In this document: piece after piece, positions 1-6,401 of the stretch
How the letters are laid out: every line of letters starts with the position of its first letter
Position numbering within the stretch: the first letter of the stretch is position 1
NCBI GenBank assembly: GCA_041584155.1
Contig: JBFHEL010000235.1
Span: 1-6,620, forward strand
Reading direction: 5' to 3'
From: Saccharicrinis sp041584155
GTDB lineage: Bacteria; Bacteroidota; Bacteroidia; Bacteroidales; Marinilabiliaceae
Length of the DNA: 6,620 bases
Translations under genes and position numbers: made by a program
Notes under the pieces: generated by a model
What the model saw: only the letters and a program-made list of their open reading frames with translations
Database searches by the model: none
Told to the model about the DNA's origin: nothing

Positions 1-1314
1 ATAATGGTAAATTAACTCAGCACCCTTATTCCAAAATTCAATATAGCCATCTGCGTCAGTTGTTATGATGGCATCATTTGTATTGTTAAGGATGATAGTA
101 CTTTTATTAAGTTCTCTTTCCGCTTTTTTGCTATCGGTAATATCAATAAGCATTGTCAGAAACATATCTGCTTTACCTTGTTTATCCCTGTAAACAGAAA
201 CGGAAGCGTCTACCCATAATAAATTACCTCTTTTATGTTTCAATCGTTTTTTTATACGATAATTATCAATCTTTCCTTGCTTTATTTGTGTAAAAAGGAC
301 TTGTTCTTTTTTCAGATCTTCGGGGTAGCTTATGTCGCTGATATTCATTAAAGATTCAGTTTTATCATAGCCTATCATTTGTAAAAAATAATCATTTGCT
401 TCTATCAACTGGCCAGTATCATTGCCCAATGTGACGCCTACATTGGCATGGTTAAAGAGACTTTTGAATTTTTCTTCGCTTTCTTTCAGCGAATCTTCAG
501 CTAACTTTTCTTTGGTTATATCTTTAAAAGTGCAGTAAGTTTGTTTAAATTTTCCTTCAGAAGAATAACCTATACAACCTTCTAATGAGATAAAAATATA
601 AGATCCGTCCTTTCTAATCATTTTAAACTGGGCATTATGAATATACCCTTGTTTTTTAAACCGTGGGAAATAGCTTATAAAACGTTCAACAGAATCAGGA
701 TGCATAAAATCCCCGAACCACTTACCAATCACTTCCTCTTTTTCATACTGCATTAACGTAAGCCATTTGGGGTTTACATCAAGGATGCATCCTTCTTTAT
801 TCAGAGAATGATAGGCTAAGGGGGCAAATTCATATAAAGCACGGTGCTTTTGCTCACTTATTGTCAGAGATTCTTTTTCTTTTTGAAATTGAATTTCTAT
901 TTCCTTCAGCGCAGTAATATCCTGATGAGCTCCTAACATGCGTATTGCTTTTCCTTCGTTATTTCTGATGGCCAGTCCCCGGCAACGTACCCATACTGTG
1001 GAGCCATTTTTATGCGTAAATCTGACCGTTTGATTATAAGGATAACCAGGATCGGATACGTGTTTGTTAAAGTTATCCAAAGCAGTATTTAAATCGTCCT
1101 GATTGATGATATTTTGCCAGGAGCTGGCCAGATGAGGCATTTCTTCAGGTTGATAACCCAGAATGAACCAAAATTGTGGGTTCATCCATTCGTTTTCAGG
1201 GTGCTCTAAATCCCAATACCATAAGCCGTCGAGAGAAGCTTCCTGAATAAAATCAAAAATCCTGTCGTCCTTTTTAATTAGGTCGTATAATTCTTTCTTT
1301 AAATAATGCTCCAT
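1..1314 (-). CDS. Multi-PAS sensor protein, probable histidine kinase (C-terminus outside window)
   Basis: The reading frame is open from an ATG at 1314 to the left edge (438 codons), so the C-terminus is missing. An in-frame TAA lies nine codons upstream of this ATG. I see no signal peptide or membrane segment, so it should be cytoplasmic. Three full PAS/PAC units end in the typical D-I-T signature: residues about 18-134 (PAS_3-like, with DGLWYWDLE, LGYQPEEMPHL and a GSTVWVRCRG strand), 154-267 and 280-393. A fourth starts near 403 (NTNDAIITTDADGYIEFWNKGAE) and is cut off. Short charged helices, such as LKEIEIQFQKEKESL, join the units as in signalling coiled coils. In Bacteroidota such PAS arrays usually end in a HisKA/HATPase_c kinase, but a GGDEF or other output cannot be excluded because that part is not visible. 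I see no haem- or flavin-defining residues that would identify a ligand. It is separated from the patatin gene by 430 bp and is probably transcribed on its own. Confidence 0.92.
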   Translation of the reverse strand, partial: MEHYLKKELYDLIKKDDRIFDFIQEASLDGLWYWDLEHPENEWMNPQFWFILGYQPEEMPHLASSWQNIINQDDLNTALDNFNKHVSDPGYPYNQTVRFTHKNGSTVWVRCRGLAIRNNEGKAIRMLGAHQDITALKEIEIQFQKEKESLTISEQKHRALYEFAPLAYHSLNKEGCILDVNPKWLTLMQYEKEEVIGKWFGDFMHPDSVERFISYFPRFKKQGYIHNAQFKMIRKDGSYIFISLEGCIGYSSEGKFKQTYCTFKDITKEKLAEDSLKESEEKFKSLFNHANVGVTLGNDTGQLIEANDYFLQMIGYDKTESLMNISDISYPEDLKKEQVLFTQIKQGKIDNYRIKKRLKHKRGNLLWVDASVSVYRDKQGKADMFLTMLIDITDSKKAERELNKSTIILNNTNDAIITTDADGYIEFWNKGAELIYHY

Positions 1315-1532
1315 GCCCAATGAGTTTATACTTTCAAGTTACGAAAAACCACATCATTTATCCATCAGAAAACATCGATATTTCGTAGAAAATGTAAAGT
1401 GAGTGGTGTAAAGAAAAGCTACAGAAATTTATATACAATAGAAGAATTAGTTATCTGATAATGTAGAACTAATAAAATGATGATAAAGTATTCGTTGCTT
1501 TTAATTTATTTAATAAGTTACTCTTTTTACTC

Positions 1533-1558
1533 TGACATAAGTATCAGATATAATGTCA
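1533..1558. promoter_or_regulatory. Nested dyad, possible operator
   Basis: Perfect 6-bp arms TGACAT (1533-1538) and ATGTCA (1553-1558) enclose a second small dyad, TATC-A-GATA (1542-1550), whose centre is half a base off that of the outer pair. The size and near-symmetry resemble an operator for a dimeric regulator. In such AT-rich DNA, chance is a realistic alternative. It lies about 220 bp upstream of the PAS-gene start and about 190 bp beyond the patatin stop. Confidence 0.2.
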
Positions 1559-1681
1559 AAGTATTACTTAACACTAAAGGTAATAAAAATCTTTATGACT
1601 AACCACTATTAGCTTAATGCCAATAGTAATCAGGCCACTTTTTATTTAACAGGAATATGTAAATATTGTTTAGACAGTCTT

Positions 1682-1711
1682 TAATACCAGACATTAAGGG
1701 AACGGGTATTA
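1682..1711. other. Short stem-loop downstream of the patatin gene
   Basis: Seven-base arms TAATACC (1682-1688) and GGTATTA (1705-1711) pair perfectly around a 16-nt loop. The stem begins about 33 bp beyond the patatin stop codon in its direction of transcription. A 3'-end hairpin or weak terminator is possible, but the stem has only two G-C pairs and no T-run follows it on the minus strand. The call is therefore structural only. Confidence 0.25.
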
Positions 1712-1744
1712 TGAATCCTTATCTTAGTATTGCAGGGTAATTAT

Positions 1745-2593
1745 TTAACGTAAAAAGGCCTCCAGTTCATGGTTGATACGCTTGGCGTGTTCATAGCCAA
1801 TATCGTAAGCCATTTTAAGCTTAGCCTGATTTCTTTCGGTTCGGCTAACCGGAATTTTTAAATCAGGACGAATTACAAACGCTTTTCCTTGTTGCTCCAG
1901 GGTGGCTAACTCTTCAAGGCTATTGTTGTAATTCTGATGTCTGATGTTTAATTTTTCTATCAGGTGAGCGTAGCCTTTATACTTTACCCGGCCAATGGTT
2001 TTAAACTTACCGGGCTGTTTACGATAGGCTTGTGGTTGAGTGAGAATAACAACTAATTTTTCACATCCGTCGCGTAATGCTTTTTTGATGGGTATGGAAT
2101 CGCTAATGCCACCATCGAGCAGTTGTCGGTTATGGAGATTCACCATTTTATTGGCAAAGGGTAAACTGGTGGATGCTCTCAAAGCTAAAAAAGAATCGTG
2201 AATATTGGTGTTGTCTACATAATAGGGTTCTCCTGTGTGGCAATCGGTGGTGACATATACCAATTTCTGTTTGGATGAGCCAAAGGTTTTATAATCAAAA
2301 GGAATCAGTTTATTGGGGATATCATCAAAAATAAAATCCATACCAAAAAGTTCGCCCTTGGTGAGCATTCGTGTAAAGCTCATATAACGTTTATCGTTGA
2401 TAAAGGTATACGGAACCTTAAGGTTACGTCCTATTTGTTTCGACAGGTAGTTGGTTCCATTGCTGGCACCCATGGATACCCCAATCACATAAGGAAATTC
2501 TATCTGTTTTTGTAAAAAATAATCGAGTACCCCCGCTGTAAATAACCCGCGAAAGCCACCTCCTTCAAGAACAAGGCCAATTTTTGAATTCAT
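1745..2593 (-). CDS. Patatin-like phospholipase/esterase, YjjU type
   Basis: A complete 282-residue protein. The patatin fold carries all expected catalytic elements: the glycine-rich oxyanion loop GGGFRG (residues 11-16), the nucleophile elbow GVSMG with Ser40, and the D-G-G motif with Asp160 completing the Ser-Asp dyad. The segment from about residue 200 to the end (NYNNSLEELATLEQQGK, then AFVIRP and a terminal GYEHAKR helix) matches the C-terminal domain, as I recall DUF6363, of YjjU-like bacterial patatins. The family hydrolyses acyl esters of phospholipids or other lipids; the natural substrate of this subgroup is poorly known. There is no signal peptide or transmembrane segment, so it should be cytoplasmic or peripheral to the inner membrane. 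The ATG at 2593 is chosen because the oxyanion loop follows at the normal distance. The gene lies 129 bp downstream of the large secreted protein on the same strand. Co-transcription is possible but not shown. Confidence 0.95.
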   Translation of the reverse strand: MNSKIGLVLEGGGFRGLFTAGVLDYFLQKQIEFPYVIGVSMGASNGTNYLSKQIGRNLKVPYTFINDKRYMSFTRMLTKGELFGMDFIFDDIPNKLIPFDYKTFGSSKQKLVYVTTDCHTGEPYYVDNTNIHDSFLALRASTSLPFANKMVNLHNRQLLDGGISDSIPIKKALRDGCEKLVVILTQPQAYRKQPGKFKTIGRVKYKGYAHLIEKLNIRHQNYNNSLEELATLEQQGKAFVIRPDLKIPVSRTERNQAKLKMAYDIGYEHAKRINHELEAFLR

Positions 2594-2597
2594 GCAA

Positions 2598-2605
2598 CAA
2601 ACTTA
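2598..2605 (-). promoter_or_regulatory. Candidate -7 element of the patatin gene
   Basis: On the minus strand this reads TAAGTTTG, an exact match to the Bacteroidota sigma-ABfr -7 consensus TAnnTTTG, ending four bases before the patatin ATG. No TTTG-like -33 element lies 19-21 bp upstream. If functional, transcription would start at or just inside the start codon, giving a leaderless mRNA. A chance match is about as likely. Confidence 0.25.
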
Positions 2606-2643
2606 ATAATTTTAGGCCGATTGAGGTTTATTGACCCAGCGTA

Positions 2644-2674
2644 AAAAATCATTTAATAAAGGAAAAATCATTTA
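2644..2674. repeat. 12-bp direct repeat in the spacer
   Basis: AAAAATCATTTA occurs twice, at 2644-2655 and 2663-2674, with a 19-bp start-to-start period. It lies in the 129-bp spacer between the large secreted protein gene and the patatin gene. It could be a pair of regulator sites or slippage-derived repetition; the sequence is AT-rich and gives no further clue. Confidence 0.5.
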
Positions 2675-2722
2675 TCAGAACGTTTGTTAATCAAAATTTG
2701 CTCACAGAGAACCGTGCGTCCT

Positions 2723-5700
2723 CTAACGTTTGGGGGCGCTTTTGTTTTGTAATTCATCCAGGGTAATGTAACCATCGTTATTGGTATCCAGCATATTAAA
2801 ATTTTCTTTCAAGGGTCCTTTCGCTTCATTGTGGTTTATTTTATTATCTCCATCTGTATCTAAACGTTCCATGGCCATTGCCGGGGCATGGCTGTCCTGA
2901 TTTCGTGATCTGTTTTGATTGTCCTGACCAGGAGACTGACCACCGAGGGTTTTTAAATTACTTTTTTGGGCTGTTTGCGGCTCAGTAAGCAAAACGCTAC
3001 TGCCATCCATATGTATGTTTAAAAAGTCTTCTGCTATAATCACTTTCCCCTTGAATCCTAATGCGGCATATTTTTCTTTTGTAGCTTGCTGATCTACGGT
3101 TTGTGTTCCCAGATGTGTTAATACTAATGTTTTAACCTGACATGCAATGGCCATCTTTGCAATCTCCTCAAGCGATGCATGAGCCTTGTTAGTACCTTGT
3201 TGACGGGGTCTGTGATTGTTTGGTGTGGAAGACTGCTTTGTCTGATTTATAGCTACTATTTTGCCATCAATAACCATGATATCAGCGTTCTTTCCTATTA
3301 AAGGTAAATCCTCGGTGTAAGTTAAATCTCCGGTTATTACAATCGATTTTCCCTCTACTTCAAATCGGTAAGCCAGTGTTTTAATGGAGTGAGGTACTTC
3401 AAGTGTTGAAATCTCAACCCCTTTATAATTAAATTTATTTCCTCCGTCTAATACCTTTATGGTGGCGTTGATATTGTTTTCATTAAATGTTTTTTTTCCG
3501 TTTCTTCTATAATCCATATCTTCTTTGTAAAACTTACTTACATATTCTGTCATCTGATCAATAGGTGATGGTCCTGCAATTAAAAATTCTTTTCCTGCCA
3601 TAAATTTGGCATGAACCATATTAATAAACTCACCGGTATGATCGATATGGTTGTGCGTAACGAAAAGCGCATCAGGGCTGTTTTGGCCTGTTAAGCCCAG
3701 TTTGTTTAAGTGATCTGCAGTGCCATTTCCCATATCAACTAACAAGCTAAGTTCCTTATATTGAACCAAAGCCGAGGGTTGTGAACGCGAAGGGTTGTAT
3801 TGCGGACTACCCGAGCCAATAATGGTGACAGAGAAATCGGAGTCTGGTATATGCTGACTTGTTTTGGGCGTATTGTAATGCGGTGCATTACTTGTAAATA
3901 CCCTACTGTCCTGATCGTTATATATCTCTGTATTTATCTCATTATCAAACACGGTAATCTGTGAGCGAAGCGTATTGGCGATGTCGGCTCCGTATGTTGC
4001 CTCGTTAGCATTAAATAGGCATTGGGTAATCTGCGAGGAGGCTATGTTATAGTTATGTATGGCTCCACCGTAATAATCCGCTTTATTATTTTTAAATACG
4101 CATTGGTTTATCAAAGGTTTTGTTCCTCCATACTGTGATGCCTGATCATCTACCCAAATGGCTCCTCCATTTCCTTTTGTTGCATTGTTGCTAAAGGAAG
4201 AATTTGATAATACAATATTTGAACCGTAGTTTATAGCTATTGCCCCGGCACGTGCTTGGGCAGTATTATTTGAAAAAGTACAGTTTTCCAATTCGCATGA
4301 AGATCCAAACCTAAAGGAGGCTGCACCTCCAATGGCGGCTTTATTACGATCAAACTGCACGTTTTCGAAATAGGATAATACATCTTTAAAACAAAAAACG
4401 GCAGCCCCGTCTTCCGCGTAATTATTGATAAACAAGCAGTTTTTAACTATTGAAGATTGCTCATACCCCCAGCAGAAAAGTCCACCACCAAAACGGTTGG
4501 TGATTTCGCCATTGGCATATCCTCCAGTGATGACAAGCCCATCGATGATAGAATTTACACTACCTATGATGACATGATAGCTATTGTCCAGCTGTGATTT
4601 TTCATCGCCGATATTGCCATTTAAAATTGTTTTGATGATCTGCGGGTTGCGTTCCGACTTACTTTTTTCATTGCCAACAAAGCCACCATAAATAGCCACA
4701 TGTTCACGCATGACAAAGCTTCTACTTCTGTTGTTATCTTTTGTAGGCATATAATTGCCGGCCGCCATCCATATTTCACCACCGCCTTTTTCATATACAG
4801 CATCGATGGCCTGTTGTAAATTGTTAAACGCCTTTTCCCAGCTTGTTCCATCTCCTTGGGAGCTTGTATTGTTGACATAAGTTACATTGTTCGGGATAGA
4901 TGTTGTTTTTGATAATATATTATTGGTTCCAAAACCCACTTTTCTTTTTTCACCTTTTCTTTGTGTATGTGTGCTCCCAATAAAATTTTTGATGGCAGTT
5001 AAATATTGCTCATGAATAGTTGAAGCGTCTTCATTTTTTATTTTTTCTGCGATATCAATTAAATCTTCAAATTTATCATCTAATTCAGGTAAGGCATACT
5101 CAAAATCTTCAATCTCAGATTGCCAGGCATATATCCAGTCCTCACCCCAATTAACGATATTGGCCGAACCATTTGTTTTTGATGTATTGTTTTTGATCAC
5201 AGAATGAATAACCAAGGGCCTGTTTCCTTCTCCTGACATATTTGCATTATATGATCCCTGATATAATCCGGCACCCTGAGATTCTGCCGTGTTGTTAACA
5301 ATGGTAGTATGAATAAGAATAGGACAGGAGGAACCATCATTACCTATAGCTGCGGCATCGTGAGCCGTATTATTGCTAAATAGGCAATTCAATAAAATAG
5401 GGGAACAGTTAAAATCATTGTATAAAGCTCCTCCTTTTGCATCGCAATGGTTATTGGTAAATTCGCAATTTAGGAGTACCGGATTTGTTGCCAAATCATT
5501 TTCCATTCCACCACCACGGGCCATTGCGTAGTTATGTTCAAATTTCACATTGATAAAAACAGGACAGGAAGATGTTATACCTGATGTTCCGCTCATATTA
5601 ACCATATTATACACTCCTCCTCCTTTTCCGGCGTAGCAGTTTCTGATTATGGTGTTGCGAATAATTGCGCAGGATCCAAAATTTAAAATACCTCCTCCGC

Positions 5701-6235
5701 TATTGTTATTCGACGATTGCATAATGGCATTGGGTGAGGTGTGTGTTTGAGGTTTACCCTGTTCTGCATTTGGTCTGTTGCCTTTACTGCCTTGCCCATT
5801 GCGCATGGCATAGCCATCTTCTATAATAAAACCATCTACTATTGCATGGTTGGCACTAATTACCACGTGAGTGGTATTGTCGGTAATGATTGATTTGTCG
5901 CCAATATTTCCACTCAGAATGGTAGGGTTCTTTTCCCAATGACGTTCCGATATATTTTTTTCATTGCCCCTAAAACCACCATACAGCCTGATGTCTTCTT
6001 TTAGTTGAAAGGAGATGCTTTTGTCCTCTGAATCGGTGGGTACATAAAGGCCTGATGCAACCCATATCTCATCTCCCGGTTCAGCTTCCCCGAGTGCCTG
6101 CTGAAGATTGTTATATGCATTTTTCCAGCTTGTTCCATTTTTGTTCCCCTGGGCATCTGCCTGAACATATAGTTTTTTTGCTCCGGCATGAATGGTGATG
6201 AGTAAAAGGGCCAGGATTAAATGTATCTTTTTCAT
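2723..6235 (-). CDS. Secreted tandem beta-helix / metallo-beta-lactamase-fold hydrolase / EF-hand fusion protein
   Basis: A complete 1170-residue protein. The start at 6235 is supported by an immediate Sec signal peptide (MKKIHLILALLLITIHAGA, likely cut after Ala19, no lipobox Cys). Domains in order: beta-helix module 1 (about 20-365), an acidic helical linker (366-450), beta-helix module 2 (451-785), an MBL-fold hydrolase (about 800-1082), a Gln/Asn/Ser-rich linker (1087-1118) and two EF-hand loops (1126-1137 and 1150-1161). The MBL metal ligands are all present (H861, H863, D865, H866, H949, D970, H1041), so an active di-metal hydrolase is expected; the substrate is unknown. I see no type IX sorting domain, sugar-binding module or autotransporter barrel, so the protein is periplasmic or exported by an unrecognised route. 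The frame is unbroken through every junction, which argues against a sequencing artefact. The beta-helices probably serve for binding or adhesion, and the EF-hands for Ca-dependent stability or anchoring; both roles are inference. Confidence 0.93.
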   Translation of the reverse strand: MKKIHLILALLLITIHAGAKKLYVQADAQGNKNGTSWKNAYNNLQQALGEAEPGDEIWVASGLYVPTDSEDKSISFQLKEDIRLYGGFRGNEKNISERHWEKNPTILSGNIGDKSIITDNTTHVVISANHAIVDGFIIEDGYAMRNGQGSKGNRPNAEQGKPQTHTSPNAIMQSSNNNSGGGILNFGSCAIIRNTIIRNCYAGKGGGVYNMVNMSGTSGITSSCPVFINVKFEHNYAMARGGGMENDLATNPVLLNCEFTNNHCDAKGGALYNDFNCSPILLNCLFSNNTAHDAAAIGNDGSSCPILIHTTIVNNTAESQGAGLYQGSYNANMSGEGNRPLVIHSVIKNNTSKTNGSANIVNWGEDWIYAWQSEIEDFEYALPELDDKFEDLIDIAEKIKNEDASTIHEQYLTAIKNFIGSTHTQRKGEKRKVGFGTNNILSKTTSIPNNVTYVNNTSSQGDGTSWEKAFNNLQQAIDAVYEKGGGEIWMAAGNYMPTKDNNRSRSFVMREHVAIYGGFVGNEKSKSERNPQIIKTILNGNIGDEKSQLDNSYHVIIGSVNSIIDGLVITGGYANGEITNRFGGGLFCWGYEQSSIVKNCLFINNYAEDGAAVFCFKDVLSYFENVQFDRNKAAIGGAASFRFGSSCELENCTFSNNTAQARAGAIAINYGSNIVLSNSSFSNNATKGNGGAIWVDDQASQYGGTKPLINQCVFKNNKADYYGGAIHNYNIASSQITQCLFNANEATYGADIANTLRSQITVFDNEINTEIYNDQDSRVFTSNAPHYNTPKTSQHIPDSDFSVTIIGSGSPQYNPSRSQPSALVQYKELSLLVDMGNGTADHLNKLGLTGQNSPDALFVTHNHIDHTGEFINMVHAKFMAGKEFLIAGPSPIDQMTEYVSKFYKEDMDYRRNGKKTFNENNINATIKVLDGGNKFNYKGVEISTLEVPHSIKTLAYRFEVEGKSIVITGDLTYTEDLPLIGKNADIMVIDGKIVAINQTKQSSTPNNHRPRQQGTNKAHASLEEIAKMAIACQVKTLVLTHLGTQTVDQQATKEKYAALGFKGKVIIAEDFLNIHMDGSSVLLTEPQTAQKSNLKTLGGQSPGQDNQNRSRNQDSHAPAMAMERLDTDGDNKINHNEAKGPLKENFNMLDTNNDGYITLDELQNKSAPKR
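2726..2887 (-). other. C-terminal EF-hand pair of the fusion protein
   Basis: Residues 1117-1170. Loop 1 is DTDGDNKINHNE (1126-1137) and loop 2 is DTNNDGYITLDE (1150-1161). Both carry acidic or Asn ligands at positions 1, 3 and 5 and the bidentate Glu at position 12, so both should bind Ca. The 24-residue spacing and the Glu at position 12 favour a calmodulin-like pair over a dockerin. A short, Lys/Arg-ended tail follows and no sorting signal comes after it. Confidence 0.9.
2990..3838 (-). other. Metallo-beta-lactamase-fold hydrolase domain of the fusion protein
   Basis: Residues 800-1082. It opens with TIIGSGSPQYNPSRSQPSALV, the start typical of RNase Z/AtsA-like (Lactamase_B_2-like) MBL proteins. 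The metal motif THNHIDHTGE supplies H861, H863, D865 and H866. H949 (EVPHS), D970 (ITGDLTY) and H1041 (VLTHLG) complete a two-metal site, and H1019 (AHASLEEIAKMA) matches the His of the HST-type loop. The tRNA-binding arm of true RNase Z is absent, and the usual His-Glu after the fifth strand is replaced by I-D (MVIDG). tRNA processing is therefore unlikely, as the signal peptide also implies. Sulfatase, phosphodiesterase or esterase activity are the realistic options. A polar insertion (about 993-1018) lies beside the active site. Confidence 0.88.
3881..4885 (-). repeat. Beta-helix module 2, a diverged copy of module 1
   Basis: Residues 451-785. The cap repeats that of module 1 nearly block for block (GDGTSWEKAFNNLQQAI, GEIWMAAGNYMPT, AIYGGFVGNEK, SERN, ILNGNIGD, DGLVITGGYANG). 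Six coils follow with CLFINN, VQFDRN, CTFSNN, SSFSNN, CVFKNN and CLFNAN strands and GGGLF, GGAAS, AGAIA, GGAIW and GGAIHN turns. The two caps also share a 13-bp identical DNA stretch (4838-4850 and 6125-6137), consistent with an internal duplication. This copy lacks the low-complexity insertion of module 1. Confidence 0.85.
4886..5140 (-). other. Acidic, probably helical linker between the two beta-helices
   Basis: Residues 366-450 lack the GGxxxN/FxNN pattern. The first 55 residues are acidic and aromatic with helical spacing (EDWIYAWQSEIEDFEY, LDDKFEDLIDIAEKI, IHEQYLTAIKNFI). A basic stretch (QRKGEKRK) and a Ser/Thr/Asn-rich tail follow. It may be a spacer or a small helical domain; I recognise no family. 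Confidence 0.6.
5141..6178 (-). repeat. Beta-helix module 1 (PMP-like repeats) of the fusion protein
   Basis: Residues 20-365. An N-terminal cap (NGTSWKNAYNNLQQAL, then DEIWVASGLYVPT, RLYGGFRGNE and ILSGNIGD) leads into a ladder of coils. Each coil pairs a GG-aliphatic-x-N turn (GGGILNF, GGGVYN, GGGMEN, GGALYN) with a strand ending in F/I-x-N-N (CEFTNN, CLFSNN, TIVNN, VIKNN). The pattern resembles the repeats of chlamydial polymorphic membrane proteins and is typical of right-handed parallel beta-helices. A low-complexity insertion rich in Asn, Gln, Pro and Gly (about 145-178) interrupts cap and ladder. Confidence 0.85.
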
Positions 6236-6401
6236 AGAAATAAGGTATATAGACAGAAGAATAATTTTTCACTAAAGCATTAGACGTTATTGCTGTTTAA
6301 ATTATGTGCTTCTATTTAAAATATTTCATTATGAGGTTTTTATTATTTTTACAGCACCTAATCATTTTTGATATTTAGTTTTTTATAATCGGTAATAAAA
6401 T
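6236..6401. promoter_or_regulatory. Divergent intergenic region
   Basis: The 166 bp between two divergently oriented starts must hold promoters for both the fusion protein (minus) and the regulator-like gene (plus). The DNA is very AT-rich. No exact TAnnTTTG with a spaced TTTG is visible on either strand; the nearest plus-strand match is CATTTTTG at about 6363-6370. A widely spaced inverted pair, TGCTGT (6291-6296) and ACAGCA (6351-6356), is the only dyad I noticed. No Shine-Dalgarno sequence precedes either ATG, as is normal in Bacteroidota. Confidence 0.5.

Larger units (their letters stand above)
1315..1744. other. AT-rich intergenic region with short dyads, no gene seen
   Basis: This stretch lies between the stop of the patatin gene and the start of the PAS protein, both on the minus strand. 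It should hold the PAS-gene promoter and any terminator of the patatin gene. I found no ORF of convincing length, no RNA gene and no insertion-sequence ends. Reading the minus strand, no exact TAnnTTTG (-7 element of Bacteroidota) with a suitably spaced upstream TTTG was found; near-matches such as TAGCTTTT and TACATTTT occur. Three short inverted repeats are present (1533-1558, 1605-1627, 1682-1711). None is a classic GC-rich hairpin followed by a T-run. Confidence 0.7.

Noticed and set aside
1605..1627. ACTATT/AATAGT inverted repeat in the 430-bp gap
   Set aside because: Six AT-rich pairs with an 11-nt loop are expected by chance here and have no positional support.
1711..1740. A 9-codon plus-strand ORF preceded by a purine-rich stretch
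   Set aside because: It is too short, has no supporting context, and Bacteroidota do not depend on Shine-Dalgarno sequences, so the purines are not informative.
2686..2730. A possible terminator after the fusion gene (AGAG/CTCT arms and nearby AACGTT palindromes)
   Set aside because: The arms are only four bases, no T-run follows, and AACGTT is a common palindrome. There is not enough to call a terminator.
2726..2887. Dockerin as the identity of the C-terminal Ca-binding pair
   Set aside because: Both loops have Glu at position 12 and the helices between them fit a calmodulin-like EF-hand pair; no cohesin or cellulosome context is visible.
2990..3838. tRNA 3'-processing RNase Z as the identity of the MBL domain
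   Set aside because: The chain has a signal peptide, lacks the tRNA-binding arm and the His-Glu motif, and is fused to extracellular-type modules.
4621..4878. An 85-codon minus-strand ORF overlapping the fusion gene in another frame
   Set aside because: It is a frame shadow of the second beta-helix cap, with no recognisable domain. The real frame there carries the conserved cap motifs.
6001..6189. A 62-codon minus-strand ORF overlapping the start of the fusion gene
   Set aside because: It is a frame shadow of the first cap. It shares the string MEQAGK with the other shadow only because the two caps share DNA sequence.
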